DNA from: Rhodoligotrophos appendicifer
GTDB lineage: Bacteria > Pseudomonadota > Alphaproteobacteria > Rhizobiales > Im1
DNA length: 64,000 nucleotides
Assembly (NCBI RefSeq): GCF_007474605.1
Contig: NZ_VHKL01000003.1
Span: 347,156-411,155, forward strand
Direction of reading: 5' to 3'
Part shown: one piece after another, positions 23,247-31,507 of the stretch
How positions within the stretch are numbered: position 1 is the stretch's first letter
Layout of the letters: the number at the start of each line of letters is the position of its first letter
Notes under the pieces: model-generated
Told to the model about the DNA's origin: nothing
Database searches by the model: none
What the model saw: the letters and a program-made list of their open reading frames with translations, nothing else
Made by a program: the position numbers and the translations under genes

Positions 23247-24468
23247 CCGCCCCGGCGCCGGATCGGCCGTGATCCGTCCCCGCCACGGATAGGCCGGCTG
23301 CGACGATGCTCCCGAATAGGGGTCGCTGAGGCCATTGTCTGCGGCGATGTCCATCATCAGGAAGGGCAGCACGGTCACGTGATAGCCCCGCTCCTTCAGC
23401 GCTCCCACCGCGCGAACGACGGAGGCGTCGTTGGGGGTGCCCCCGAAGGCCGGCCGTTCTGCGACCAGCGTCACCACCTCCGCCTCTTCCCGCGTCAGCC
23501 CCGCGACGCGCCAGGAGAGGGGAATGGTCTCCTTCTCCCCATTATCGACTTTCGGGCGGATGCTGCAGTCGGCGCAGCGCAGATCGTCGCCGAACCAGGC
23601 GACCACCAGGTTCACGGCTGCCAGATTCGGCAGCAGCGCCGCGAGGTGTTCGAGCGTGACCTCCCAGTCGCTGCCGGCCTGGACCAGATGCGCGTTCTCG
23701 GTCCCCACCGCGATCGTCCCCCAGCTGCCTTGGGTGACCTGCTTGACGGTATCCGGCTCGTAGCCGAATTCGGTGGCCCCGGGGATGAGATTGACGGCGC
23801 GGATCCGCTCCTCGACCCGTCCCGGCAGCACCTTGAACACTTCGAAATTGAGCTGCGGGATCCGGTTGCCGAAGGCCTCCAGCGGCATCCGCTCGAACAC
23901 GATATAGGCGGTGCCGCGATAGGCCGGTGCGCGGCCTGCCCCCTCCTTCGCCTCGATCAGCGCATCGGGAAGCTGTGCGTCATCGCCCTTGTGGATGCGG
24001 AAGCTGAAGCCGCCGAGCCCCACCTCCTTGCCATCGGCCCACATGCGGTTCACCGCGGCGATCTCGCCCTCGCACAGCGCCACCGCGAAATTTGCGTAAT
24101 AGCGATAGGTGATGCGGGTCGATGTCGCCCCGTCGATGAAGAGAAAGCCGCCACTTTCGGTGGTGTCCTTGTCGATCACCTCTTCCAGCCGCGTCGCCCA
24201 GATCATCTGCCCGCCGACGCGCACCCGGCCATAGGCGCGGGGGATGGGAGCGCCCTCCGTGGCCGAGAGCACATCCAGCTCGGTGAGCCGCGGACCGACC
24301 TGCGTCGAGCCCGAGCCGCCGCCGAACAGCGCGTTGTCGATGGCGCTCCCCGCCACGGCAGCGCCCACCTGCAGGAGGGTCGTGCCGATGGTGCTGAGGC
24401 CCATGGAGGAGCCGAGCGCCGAGGCGGCGGTGGTCAGCAGCAGCGATGCCATGGGGTCTCCTGAAGCC

Positions 24469-24903
24469 TCAGCCCATTATGAACACGCCGGCCAGTCGCC
24501 GCTGCCACCACGTGCAGAACGCGACCTCCGAGACGCAGATGCCCTCATGCACATGGATCATGCCGTCGGGCCCGGTCAGCAGCGCGGCATGTTTCGCCGC
24601 GCAGCTCTGCCGCCAGCGGAAGACCGCCACCATCCCCGCCTTGCGGGCGTCGGACGGGACATGCGCAAACTGCGCGGCCAGCCCGTTCAGCAGCGCTTCC
24701 TCGCCCCCCGTCTCGGCCCAATCCTTGGAATAGGCCGGCAGCCGCTTTGGTTCACGGCCGCCGATCTCCCGCCACACCCCGCGGATGAGGCCGATGCAGT
24801 CGCATCCCGCACCGCGCAGGCTCGCCTGATGGCGGTACGGCGTGCCGAGCCAGCCGCGCGCGATCGAGACGATCTCACTCGCTTTGGGTGAGGCTGCCGC
24901 CAT
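24469..24903 (-). CDS. GTA gp14, NlpC/P60-type cell-wall peptidase
   Basis: A 144-residue peptidase. The catalytic cysteine is in GAGCDCIGLIRGVW (Cys about 36), and the histidine is in CAAKHAALLTGPDG, with GTPYRHQASLRG at the entry. It belongs to the phage/GTA subgroup that pierces or trims peptidoglycan at the tail tip. The start at 24903 overlaps the end of gp13 by 29 bp; longer frames upstream run into gp13 coding sequence. It lies directly before gp15. Confidence 0.85.
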   Translation of the reverse strand: MAAASPKASEIVSIARGWLGTPYRHQASLRGAGCDCIGLIRGVWREIGGREPKRLPAYSKDWAETGGEEALLNGLAAQFAHVPSDARKAGMVAVFRWRQSCAAKHAALLTGPDGMIHVHEGICVSEVAFCTWWQRRLAGVFIMG

Positions 24904-25774
24904 CGAGGCCCTGATCGCCGACCGAGGGATAGGACATGACGAAATCATTGGTCGGCATATGCGGGAAGCCGCGGAAATTGACCCCATTGCCGAATTTCGC
25001 CCGGCATGTCGTGAAGCGCTTGTCGCATCCCGCCTCCACCGTGAAGTGGTCGCCCCCAGCGATCGTCCCGGCCGGGCCGATCCACAGCTCCAGATAGACG
25101 GCGCCCGCCTCCAGCCGGTGCGTCTTGATCTCCGAGACGACCCCGACATTCGCGCCCGTGGTCCAAATCAATCGGCCCTGCTCGAACCAGCGCGGCGGGA
25201 ACGTTTCGAGCCCGCTGGCATCGAGCCGGCGATTGGCATGGACCGCCGCCACCTCCCCCACAGCGCGCAGGCCGTCCGCATCGAGATCGACGCCGCAACG
25301 GCCATCGCCCAGCACGGCATCGCAGCTCACCTGATAGAGCCTCCCCTGGGGCCGGTTCAGCCGATGGGCGAGTCCCCGGATCTCGGCGGTGAAGCCATGC
25401 AGTCCGCGGCGCACCTCGCCCAGATTGCCGTACCGAAGTGCTACCCACTGGCTCGGATCCGCCCAGTTCACGCGCAGGATCTCGACCTCCGCATCGTCAT
25501 AGAGACCCGCAAGGATATCCGGCTCGGTGATTGCTGCGGCGCTGAGCGCTCCCTCAGCCTCCGTGGTATCGATGGACAGCCCCAGCCCCGAGACGATCTC
25601 CCCGGCCGTAAAGCCTGTGCCCGCGGCATAGACGGTCCCCTCCACCTCGAGGTCACAATCATGATCGGTAAAGCCCAGGACCAGGCCGTCGCGGCGGGTC
25701 AGCTTCCAGCACCAGGCCAGAGTCGTGGCCCCGCTGTCGAGATGCGCCTGCAACCCCGCCTCAAGCGCTCTCAT
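24875..25774 (-). CDS. GTA gp13, DUF2163 baseplate hub protein
   Basis: A 299-residue protein of the DUF2163/GTA gp13 family. Recognisable parts are the N-terminal TLAWCWKLTRRDGLVLGFTD, YQVSCDAVLGDGRCGVDL in the middle and the C-terminal AGCDKRFTTCRAKFGNGVNFRGFPHMP. The conserved cysteines in these segments are associated with a bound iron-sulphur cluster in the RcGTA hub. It forms the baseplate ring between distal tail and megatron gp15. It overlaps gp12 by 4 bp. Confidence 0.9.
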   Translation of the reverse strand: MRALEAGLQAHLDSGATTLAWCWKLTRRDGLVLGFTDHDCDLEVEGTVYAAGTGFTAGEIVSGLGLSIDTTEAEGALSAAAITEPDILAGLYDDAEVEILRVNWADPSQWVALRYGNLGEVRRGLHGFTAEIRGLAHRLNRPQGRLYQVSCDAVLGDGRCGVDLDADGLRAVGEVAAVHANRRLDASGLETFPPRWFEQGRLIWTTGANVGVVSEIKTHRLEAGAVYLELWIGPAGTIAGGDHFTVEAGCDKRFTTCRAKFGNGVNFRGFPHMPTNDFVMSYPSVGDQGLDGGSLTQSE

Positions 25775-26400
25775 ATCCTGATCTCCACCAGCGGAATGGC
25801 CGGGATCTCGCCGGCCTGGAATGCGGTCAGGTTGATCTCGAGCCGGTCGGTGTCGAAGCGCACGGGCGTGTCGAACTCGAAACCTGCGGTGAGTGCTGCC
25901 GCAGCCGCCGGCGCCACGGAGAACGTCACCAGCCCCGTTGTCGGATCGACTGTGAAATGCATGCCGGCCACCTGTTCGACGCCGCCCACCGCCACCCTCA
26001 CGGTGCCGGCAACCGGCTTGGCGATCACCCGGACATAGTGGATCCCGCCGGAATTGTAGCGCTTGACCAGCGGGAAGCTCGTCTGGCTGCCGGTGCCGGT
26101 TCCGAGCGACTGGTCCGTCGCCGTCACCCCCGCCCCCGGCGCCTTCGAGGCAAAATCCGTATGATCCTTGTAGCGGAACCCGTGCAGCCGGCCGTTGCGG
26201 GTCTCGAAAAAGGCGATCACCGCCTGCAGATCGTCCAGGGACTTCACCCCGTAGCCCGCATTGTATCGCCGCCGTGAATGGGCCCAGCGCGCATTGCGCT
26301 CCTCGGCCCCGGAGCCGAGCACCACCACATCCGTCCGCCGTTCGGGCCCGCCCGATGCGCCGAAGGAAATGGCGGTGGGAAACCGCACCTCATGAAACAT
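25771..26400 (-). CDS. GTA gp12, DUF2460 distal tail protein
   Basis: A 209-residue DUF2460 protein. The opening FHEVRFPTAISFGASGGPE, RRRYNAGYGVKSLDDL and NGRLHGFRYKDHTDF are characteristic. It forms the ring joining the tail tube to the baseplate hub. It ends with the 4-bp overlap into gp13 and begins 31 bases after gp11. Confidence 0.9.
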   Translation of the reverse strand: MFHEVRFPTAISFGASGGPERRTDVVVLGSGAEERNARWAHSRRRYNAGYGVKSLDDLQAVIAFFETRNGRLHGFRYKDHTDFASKAPGAGVTATDQSLGTGTGSQTSFPLVKRYNSGGIHYVRVIAKPVAGTVRVAVGGVEQVAGMHFTVDPTTGLVTFSVAPAAAAALTAGFEFDTPVRFDTDRLEINLTAFQAGEIPAIPLVEIRI

Positions 26401-26431
26401 CGCCCGCTCCGTTATGTGCCTGCCCGCCGGG

Positions 26432-27013
26432 TCAGAGGTTGCGCCTGCCGCGGGTGAGGGCCCGCGCCAGCATCACGCCGATCTCTCCTTGCGCCCGGCG
26501 GAACCCGTCCACATCGGGCGAGGTCACGTTGAAGGTCACCTGCACGGGCCCCCCACCGCCATCGCTGCGGACCCCCAGGCGCCCATCGCGTCCCCGCGCC
26601 AAAGGGAGGATGGCTTCCGCTCCCGCCTCGCCCATGAGCCCGACGCCGCCTTGCATGGGAAACAGCGTCGGGCTGCCCACCACCCCACCATCGGCGAAGG
26701 CCTTGAGCCGGCCGCCGGAAAAGGCGTTGCCTTGCGCGTTCGCCGTCAGTCCGCCCAGGGCGGCGCCGAAGGCCTGGCCCAGCCCCTGCGTCAACGGCTT
26801 GAGCGCGGACGTGAGGCTCTGTCGCGACAATGACAGCACCAGCCCCCGCAGCACCTCGCTCAGCGATTTGCCGCCGCTCGCCGCATTTGTGAAGGCGCGC
26901 GTCAGCGACCGCTCGAACCCGTGTGCGAGACTGCCGATCTCCTTGAGCTCGGACTTGAATTGCGACGCATCGAGGCCGATGGCGACCTCGACGCTGTCCA
27001 CCCGCTCTGCCAT
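26432..27013 (-). CDS. GTA gp11, short tail tape measure protein
   Basis: A 193-residue protein. A helical N-terminal half (SVEVAIGLDASQFKSELKEI, SLTSALKPLTQGLGQAFGAA) is followed by a C-terminal module rich in Gly (KAFADGGVVGSPTLFP, LMGEAGAEAILPLARG). GTA tails are short, and their gp11 is correspondingly brief compared with siphophage tape measures. It differs from the 801-residue tape measure carried by the integrated element. Confidence 0.88.
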   Translation of the reverse strand: MAERVDSVEVAIGLDASQFKSELKEIGSLAHGFERSLTRAFTNAASGGKSLSEVLRGLVLSLSRQSLTSALKPLTQGLGQAFGAALGGLTANAQGNAFSGGRLKAFADGGVVGSPTLFPMQGGVGLMGEAGAEAILPLARGRDGRLGVRSDGGGGPVQVTFNVTSPDVDGFRRAQGEIGVMLARALTRGRRNL

Positions 27014-27016
27014 GGC

Positions 27017-27226
27017 TCACTCCTTCATGTCGGGAAATCGCGCCATCAATGCCTCCAGAACGGCCCGCTGCGGCGCCTGCCGCGGCGGGACGACAAGACC
27101 TGCGCCGTCCAGCACCGCCATCAGCTCCCGCGGCGTCATGGCCCAGAAGTCCTTGGGCGCGATCCCGGCCCGGCCCATGCCGAGCGCCATCAGGCGCGGC
27201 CATGGAAAGCGGCCGGTCGCGCTCAC
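27017..27226 (-). CDS. GTA gp10.1-like tail assembly protein
   Basis: A 69-residue product with GTG start at 27226 overlapping the stop of gp10 (GTGA). Its sequence (RLMALGMGRAGIAPKDFW, MTPRELMAVLDGAG) matches the small phage-tail assembly chaperone encoded between gp10 and gp11 in RcGTA-type clusters. The longer open frame seen here runs through gp10 out of frame and is not the gene. Confidence 0.82.
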   Translation of the reverse strand: MSATGRFPWPRLMALGMGRAGIAPKDFWAMTPRELMAVLDGAGLVVPPRQAPQRAVLEALMARFPDMKE

Positions 27227-27540
27227 CCTGGCTCGGCGCCGAAGGTCGCCTGCAAGAGCTCCGAGACGATCGAGACATAGCCGACCGCCCCGCCCTGCGC
27301 GGTCAAGGTCGCGATCTCCTGGTCGCTCACGGAGTTCCCGGCACCGCGCAGGCCGGCGCCGATCAGCCGGATTGCGTCGCGCGCCTTGATGCGCCCGCCC
27401 TCGAAGCGTTCGGCGAGCCGCATCAGGTCGATGCCGCCATAGGCGTCTTCGAGCTCGGCCAAGGCCCCCAGCGTTAGGCACAGCGTATAGGATCGCTCGC
27501 CGAGCACCGCCTCGATCTCGCCCCGGTGTCGATTGGCCAT
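27223..27540 (-). CDS. GTA gp10, tail assembly chaperone
   Basis: A 105-residue GTA TAC-type protein. NRHRGEIEAVLGERSYTLCL and GALAELEDAYGGIDLMRLAE are the characteristic opening, followed by a helical region. With gp10.1 it probably acts as the tail chaperone pair that coats the tape measure during assembly. It lies 10 bases after the major tail protein gene. Confidence 0.88.
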   Translation of the reverse strand: MANRHRGEIEAVLGERSYTLCLTLGALAELEDAYGGIDLMRLAERFEGGRIKARDAIRLIGAGLRGAGNSVSDQEIATLTAQGGAVGYVSIVSELLQATFGAEPG

Positions 27541-27550
27541 GTCCCTCTCC

Positions 27551-27964
27551 TCAGGCAGCGGTGAAGGTGAGGGCGCCGGCCGATTCCAGCGCCAGTTCGA
27601 AACTCATTTCGCCGTCATGCGGGCCGGCATAGTCCAGGGCGGTGATCTGGAACGCCCCCTCGATGGTGCCGAAATCGGGAACCACCACCTGCCAGTCGCG
27701 GATCGTGTCGGCGAAGAAATACGAGCGCACCGTAGCGTCCGAGGCCTCGTCCTTGAAGATCCCTGCACCGCGCACGCTCGCCGTCCGCACCCCAGCCCCG
27801 CTCAGGAGCTCGCGCCACTGCCCGGCGGACTCCGCATGCGTGACGTCCACGGTGCGCGCATTGAGCCCCAGGCTATGTGTCCTGAGCCCGGCGATCGTCA
27901 CGAAGACGCCGCTCCCAGTGCTGTCGACCTTGAGCAGCAGGTCCCGCCCCTTCTGTGCCGCCAT
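27551..27964 (-). CDS. GTA gp9, major tail protein
   Basis: A 137-residue tail tube subunit. Typical features are the N-terminal GRDLLLKVDSTGSGVFVTIAGLR, DVTHAESAGQWRELLSGAGV and the beta-rich end YAGPHDGEMSFELALESAG. It polymerises around the tape measure to form the tail tube. It follows gp8 after a 49-base gap. Confidence 0.9.
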   Translation of the reverse strand: MAAQKGRDLLLKVDSTGSGVFVTIAGLRTHSLGLNARTVDVTHAESAGQWRELLSGAGVRTASVRGAGIFKDEASDATVRSYFFADTIRDWQVVVPDFGTIEGAFQITALDYAGPHDGEMSFELALESAGALTFTAA

Positions 27965-28013
27965 TCCGCTCTCCTCTGTCCGATTGATTACCCCTGCTGC
28001 CGGCCGGCCGCCT

Positions 28014-28424
28014 CTAGAGAGGCTCCGTCACGGCCCGCACGCGCATGACCCCGTGATAGGTGCGTCCATCCGGATCGCGCAGCGCATGCCAGAACACCGG
28101 CCGCAGATTGACCAGGCGGTATCCGTCCAGCGCCGGCAGATCCTCCTCCAGCGCCGAGTCCAGCGCCCCCATGATCTCCTGGGTCTCGTGGCGACCCTTG
28201 GCGCGCGACCAGATATGCAGCGTCACCTGGTGCTCATGGCCCTTGCGCGTCTGGGTGCTCCAGTCGCTCGAGCGGATCTCACCGATGGTGACATAGGGAA
28301 AGCCCTGGGGCTCCCCCACATCGTCGAGGATCCCCGCCTCGCCCAGGAGCGAGATCATCTCCGCCTGCCCGCTCAGATGTGAAAACAGCGCCTTCTGCAG
28401 CGCCAGTGCCGCGCTCCCGCTCAT
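28014..28424 (-). CDS. GTA gp8, DUF3168 tail terminator
   Basis: A 136-residue DUF3168 protein. It contains ALQKALFSHLSGQAEM, FPYVTIGEIRSSDWSTQT, and HQVTLHIWSRAKGRHETQ, the usual signature. It caps the tail tube at the neck. The start overlaps the end of the gp10-like gene by 4 bp. Confidence 0.88.
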   Translation of the reverse strand: MSGSAALALQKALFSHLSGQAEMISLLGEAGILDDVGEPQGFPYVTIGEIRSSDWSTQTRKGHEHQVTLHIWSRAKGRHETQEIMGALDSALEEDLPALDGYRLVNLRPVFWHALRDPDGRTYHGVMRVRAVTEPL

Positions 28425-28741
28425 CCCTCGCCTCCCCCTCTGATGATCTCCAGGATCTGCCGCCGCACCGCCCGCAAGGCTGGACTCAGGCGGGGCGCTG
28501 CCGGCCTGGCCAGGGTGCCGAACTCCGCGGCAGCAGCGTCAGGATCCCGCGTGCCGATCATCACCCGCCCGGCGACCGGATCGGCATCGATCCGCAGGTC
28601 CCGGAGACCCGAACCGCGCGCCTCCTCGCCCACCAGCGCCCCCAGGCGCAGCAACACATCTTCCGCCGACAACCGGTGCAATCGTGCCTCCAGCGCCCGC
28701 GTTGCGGCATCGAGTCCTGAGATGCGGACCGTCGGCTTCAT
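28421..28741 (-). CDS. HK97 gp10-like tail completion protein within the GTA cluster
   Basis: A 106-residue protein of the HK97 gp10 type: VRISGLDAATRALEARLHRL near the start, then a beta region ADPVAGRVMIGTRDPDAAAAEFGT and a helical basic end. The ATG at 28741 overlaps gp7 by 4 bp. R. capsulatus has no separate gene of this sort between gp7 and gp8 as far as I recall, so this may be a lineage-specific addition or a retained ancestral phage gene. Confidence 0.72.
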   Translation of the reverse strand: MKPTVRISGLDAATRALEARLHRLSAEDVLLRLGALVGEEARGSGLRDLRIDADPVAGRVMIGTRDPDAAAAEFGTLARPAAPRLSPALRAVRRQILEIIRGGGEG

Positions 28742-29064
28742 GGCGTGAGCTGCTCTGTCGCAAAGCAGAGGAGCTGCCGTCCGCGCTCCTCGGGATCGAG
28801 GAGGCTGACGACCTCGAACACCCGGCTGCCCTTCACCAGGCGCATGCCCGGAACCATGTCGGTGCGGAACCGCATGCTGATGCGATGGCTCACCATGGCT
28901 CCTGTCTTCTCGTTGCGGAACCGCTCCTGATGGCCCGCCGGTTCGATCTCCGCCCACAGGCTGGCGACCGGCGACCAGGCGAGCGTTGCGCCACCGGCGC
29001 CATCCGGCGTCCGGACGGGCGCTTCCAGCGTCAGCCGGTGGCGCATCATGCCGATCCGCTTCAC
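28738..29064 (-). CDS. GTA gp7, head closure (stopper) protein
   Basis: A 108-residue protein of the SPP1 gp16/phage head-closure type: MMRHRLTLEAPVRTPDGAGG, WAEIEPAGHQERFRNEKTG, and MRLVKGSRVFEVVSLLDPEE. It seals the portal channel after DNA packaging. It overlaps gp6 by 4 bp and the next gene by 4 bp. Confidence 0.86.
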   Translation of the reverse strand: MKRIGMMRHRLTLEAPVRTPDGAGGATLAWSPVASLWAEIEPAGHQERFRNEKTGAMVSHRISMRFRTDMVPGMRLVKGSRVFEVVSLLDPEERGRQLLCFATEQLTP

Positions 29065-29636
29065 AGCGCGAGCGCCCGGTAGGGATCGACCAGGGCCCGC
29101 ACCATGCGCGGCACCTCATGGACCGGATCGCCCAATGCGGCCGGTTCGCGCTGTTCGAACCAATGGGCGACGAGCTGCAGGATCGCCAGCCGGATCGGCG
29201 CGGGCACCGCGGGGGCCGTGTCCCCGAAGCCCGCCGTCAGCTGGATCTCGATGCCCCGCAAGGCGCGTCCCGGCAGGGGCCAGCCTGCCGCTGCACGCGG
29301 CCGCAGCCGGGGGCGCGACCCTGGATCCACCCCATAGATGTCGGGATCGACGAGTGTCGCCGCATCGTCATCCCCATAGACTTTGACCGCATCCACGGTC
29401 TGAACCGGGCTCACCGGGAGGGCGACGACGCCACTGATCGGCCATTGGTCGAGGAACACCGACCAGCCTTGCGTGATGAACACCCGCCGCGTCGCGCTCT
29501 CCAGATGCACCCGCGCCGCGGTGATCAGGGCGCCGATCATCGCATCTTCCTCGGCGCCGTCCACCCGGAGATGGGCACGCGCCTCCTCCACCGTCACCGG
29601 CTCGATCGCCGGTGGCTGCGTACAAATCGAAACCAT
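29061..29636 (-). CDS. GTA gp6, head-tail adaptor
   Basis: A 191-residue adaptor of the phage gp6-like type: PPAIEPVTVEEARAHLRVDG, MIGALITAARVHLESATRR, and the C-terminal helices LAILQLVAHWFEQREPAA. The ATG at 29636 is preferred over a TTG ten codons earlier because ACAGG stands just upstream of it. It binds under the portal and connects to gp7. Confidence 0.86.
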   Translation of the reverse strand: MVSICTQPPAIEPVTVEEARAHLRVDGAEEDAMIGALITAARVHLESATRRVFITQGWSVFLDQWPISGVVALPVSPVQTVDAVKVYGDDDAATLVDPDIYGVDPGSRPRLRPRAAAGWPLPGRALRGIEIQLTAGFGDTAPAVPAPIRLAILQLVAHWFEQREPAALGDPVHEVPRMVRALVDPYRALAL

Positions 29637-29723
29637 GTCCTGTGCCTCGCCGACAAAGCCTCTCAAGGATGGGGCGCGGGCCGCCGGGTCGCCCCGATCG
29701 TCCCGCGCCCCGCATCGTCACGT

Positions 29724-29748
29724 CCTGACGGGGGAGGAAAACGTCAGG
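29724..29748 (-). terminator. Hairpin at the capsid gene stop
   Basis: CCTGACG (29724-29730) and CGTCAGG (29742-29748) form a 7-bp stem overlapping the capsid stop codon, with an 11-base loop. It lies between the highly expressed capsid gene and the less needed neck genes and might attenuate or protect the capsid message. Confidence 0.35.
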
Positions 29749-31009
29749 GCGCGCCGAATTTCAGGAGCTTGATCGCATCGAAATCCTGCACCCCGCCGCC
29801 CACGCGCTTGGTGGTGTAGAAGAGCACATAGGGCTTGGCCGAATAGGGATCGCGCAGCACGCGCACGCCCAGCCGGTCGATGATGAGATAGCCGCGCTTG
29901 AAGTCGCCGAACGCCACCGACAGGCTGTCGGCCGCCAGATCCGGCATCGCCTCCGCCTCCGCCACCGGGAAGCCCATCAGGCTCGCCTGACCGCCGGCCT
30001 GTGCGGCGGGCTGCCAGATATAGTTCCCGTCCGTATCCTTGATCTTGCGGATCGCCGCCTGCACCTTGCGGTTCATCACCCAATGGGCGTTCTGCCGGTA
30101 GCCGGCCTTCAGCGCATAGATCAAGTCGATCAGGATGTCGGAGGGATTGGAGGCCGGAAAGGCGCCGTCCACCCCGGTCAGCAGGAAGCCGAGAGACCCC
30201 CAGGCCCAGCTGCCATTGGCGATGGTGTCATGGGCGAGGAAGCCCTTGGGCTTGTTGGTCCCGTCCCCGGTCACGAAGGCCGTGCCCTCCTGCTCGGCGA
30301 ACACGGTGCGCACCTCTTCGGCGATCCACTGGTCGATATTGACCGCACTGTCGTCGAGCAGGCTCTGCGTCGCCGCCGGCATGGCATAGAGCTCCGTCGT
30401 CGGGAACTCGAGCTCGGCCAATGTCGGGGAGTTGGTCTGGCTCCGGGACGCTGTTTCCCCGACCCAGCCGGTGGCGGCCCCGGTGGTCACGAAGGGCTTC
30501 TTGTAACTGCTGCCCGAAACCTGCCGCACCGTGGAGATGGCGCGGATGGGCGACACCTGCGCCAGCAGCCGGCCGATTTCGGTCTCCGTCTGCTCCGGTA
30601 CCAGATACCCTCCGTCGGGCCCAGAGCCGACCGACAGCGCCTTGGCTTCAAGCGCCCCGAGCCCCTGCACTTCGCCCTTGCGGATATAGGCGTTGAATGC
30701 CGTCTTGTGCTCGCCGGCATGGGCGTTGCGGAGTTCGGGTCCGTTATCGCCCAGCCGCGGCCGTGCCGACTTGAGCGCCAGTTCGTCCAGCACGCGCTTC
30801 TGCTGGTCGAGGGCGGCATTGATCCGCTCGACCTTCTCCTCCGTCACCACGTCCTGGCGGAGCTTGCCCTCCACTTGGCCCAGCCGCTCGTCATTGGCCT
30901 CCTTGAAGCTTTCGAAGGCGCGCATGAACTCGCCGAAAGCCGTGGCGATTTCCGTCGGCGGCGCGCCGGCGACCTTGGTCTCGAGTGCTCCCGTCTGTAG
31001 GCTCTGCAT
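29744..31009 (-). CDS. GTA gp5, HK97-type major capsid protein
   Basis: A 421-residue capsid subunit. The first 100 residues are a charged helical delta domain (EFMRAFESFKEANDERLGQV) removed by the prohead protease. The HK97 fold follows: GGYLVPEQTETEIGRLL, SPIRAISTVRQVSGSSYKKP, ETASRSQTNSPTLAELEFP, and the C-terminal DRLGVRVLRDPYSAKPYVLF. The ATG at 31009 is the natural start; the frame is open for another 105 codons inside the protease gene. Confidence 0.92.
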   Translation of the reverse strand: MQSLQTGALETKVAGAPPTEIATAFGEFMRAFESFKEANDERLGQVEGKLRQDVVTEEKVERINAALDQQKRVLDELALKSARPRLGDNGPELRNAHAGEHKTAFNAYIRKGEVQGLGALEAKALSVGSGPDGGYLVPEQTETEIGRLLAQVSPIRAISTVRQVSGSSYKKPFVTTGAATGWVGETASRSQTNSPTLAELEFPTTELYAMPAATQSLLDDSAVNIDQWIAEEVRTVFAEQEGTAFVTGDGTNKPKGFLAHDTIANGSWAWGSLGFLLTGVDGAFPASNPSDILIDLIYALKAGYRQNAHWVMNRKVQAAIRKIKDTDGNYIWQPAAQAGGQASLMGFPVAEAEAMPDLAADSLSVAFGDFKRGYLIIDRLGVRVLRDPYSAKPYVLFYTTKRVGGGVQDFDAIKLLKFGAP

Positions 31010-31026
31010 GGATCCGTCCTCGTTAG

Positions 31027-31479
31027 TTAGGCATGGATGAAACGTGCCGCCGCCCTCAGGCTGTCGGCGGAAAGACCGGGTCTGTTCACCCGCGCCGCCT
31101 CCAGCAGCGGGAAGGTGACGAGCGAGATCTCCCAGAGATCGACGGTGAGCAGGCGCCGCTGACCGCTGCCGCGGTCGCGGACGGCCCTCACGGTGCGAAA
31201 GCCGATCGACAGCCCGTCCAGCGCGCCCATCCCCACCAGCGCGCCAAGCTCTGCGGCGCGTCCGGTCTCGGCAAGACGGCCGCGGACCCTCAGGCCGCTC
31301 GCGTCTTCGGCAATCATCTGCCACACCCCGATCGGCTGGGCCGGATCGTGGTGGAACAGCATCTTGACCCCCTGCGGACCGCGCCGCCTGAGGCTCGCCG
31401 CGAAGGCCCCTGCCGTGACCACGTCGCCGCCGCTATCGGCCACCCCGAACAGGCTGGCATAGCCCTCGATCTCCAGCAT
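31027..31479 (-). CDS. GTA gp4, prohead protease
   Basis: A 150-residue HK97 prohead protease. It has the opening EIEGYASLFGVADSGGDVV, the catalytic histidine in VKMLFHHDPAQPIG and the serine in ALDGLSIGFRTVRA. It cleaves the capsid delta domain during prohead maturation. It lies 17 bases before the capsid gene, and 28 bases after the portal gene. Confidence 0.9.
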   Translation of the reverse strand: MLEIEGYASLFGVADSGGDVVTAGAFAASLRRRGPQGVKMLFHHDPAQPIGVWQMIAEDASGLRVRGRLAETGRAAELGALVGMGALDGLSIGFRTVRAVRDRGSGQRRLLTVDLWEISLVTFPLLEAARVNRPGLSADSLRAAARFIHA

Positions 31480-31507
31480 AGCCCTGTCCCTCTCGCCCGA
31501 TATGCCG

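Larger units (their letters stand above)
22098..24452 (-). pseudogene. GTA host-specificity protein gp15, N-terminal part (severed)
   Basis: A 784-codon frame: 775 codons of genuine gp15, the shared YDWF codons, and an element-supplied tail ending in a stop. Visible parts are an N-terminal membrane-like helix and tail-hub region (about 1-330), the start of the GTA TIM-barrel domain (VLPFLMMDIA, then ADAFLIGSEMVGLTQLRD and WAHGDIDFVGIDNYLPL), and an extra domain of about 188 residues inserted at 403-590. The C-terminal half lies 15 kb away. This shortened product may still be translated because its own start and ribosome site are intact. Confidence 0.93.

Noticed and set aside
22908-24464. 518-residue plus-strand frame
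   Set aside because: Antisense to the gp15 N-terminal part, with no ribosome site or recognisable domain.
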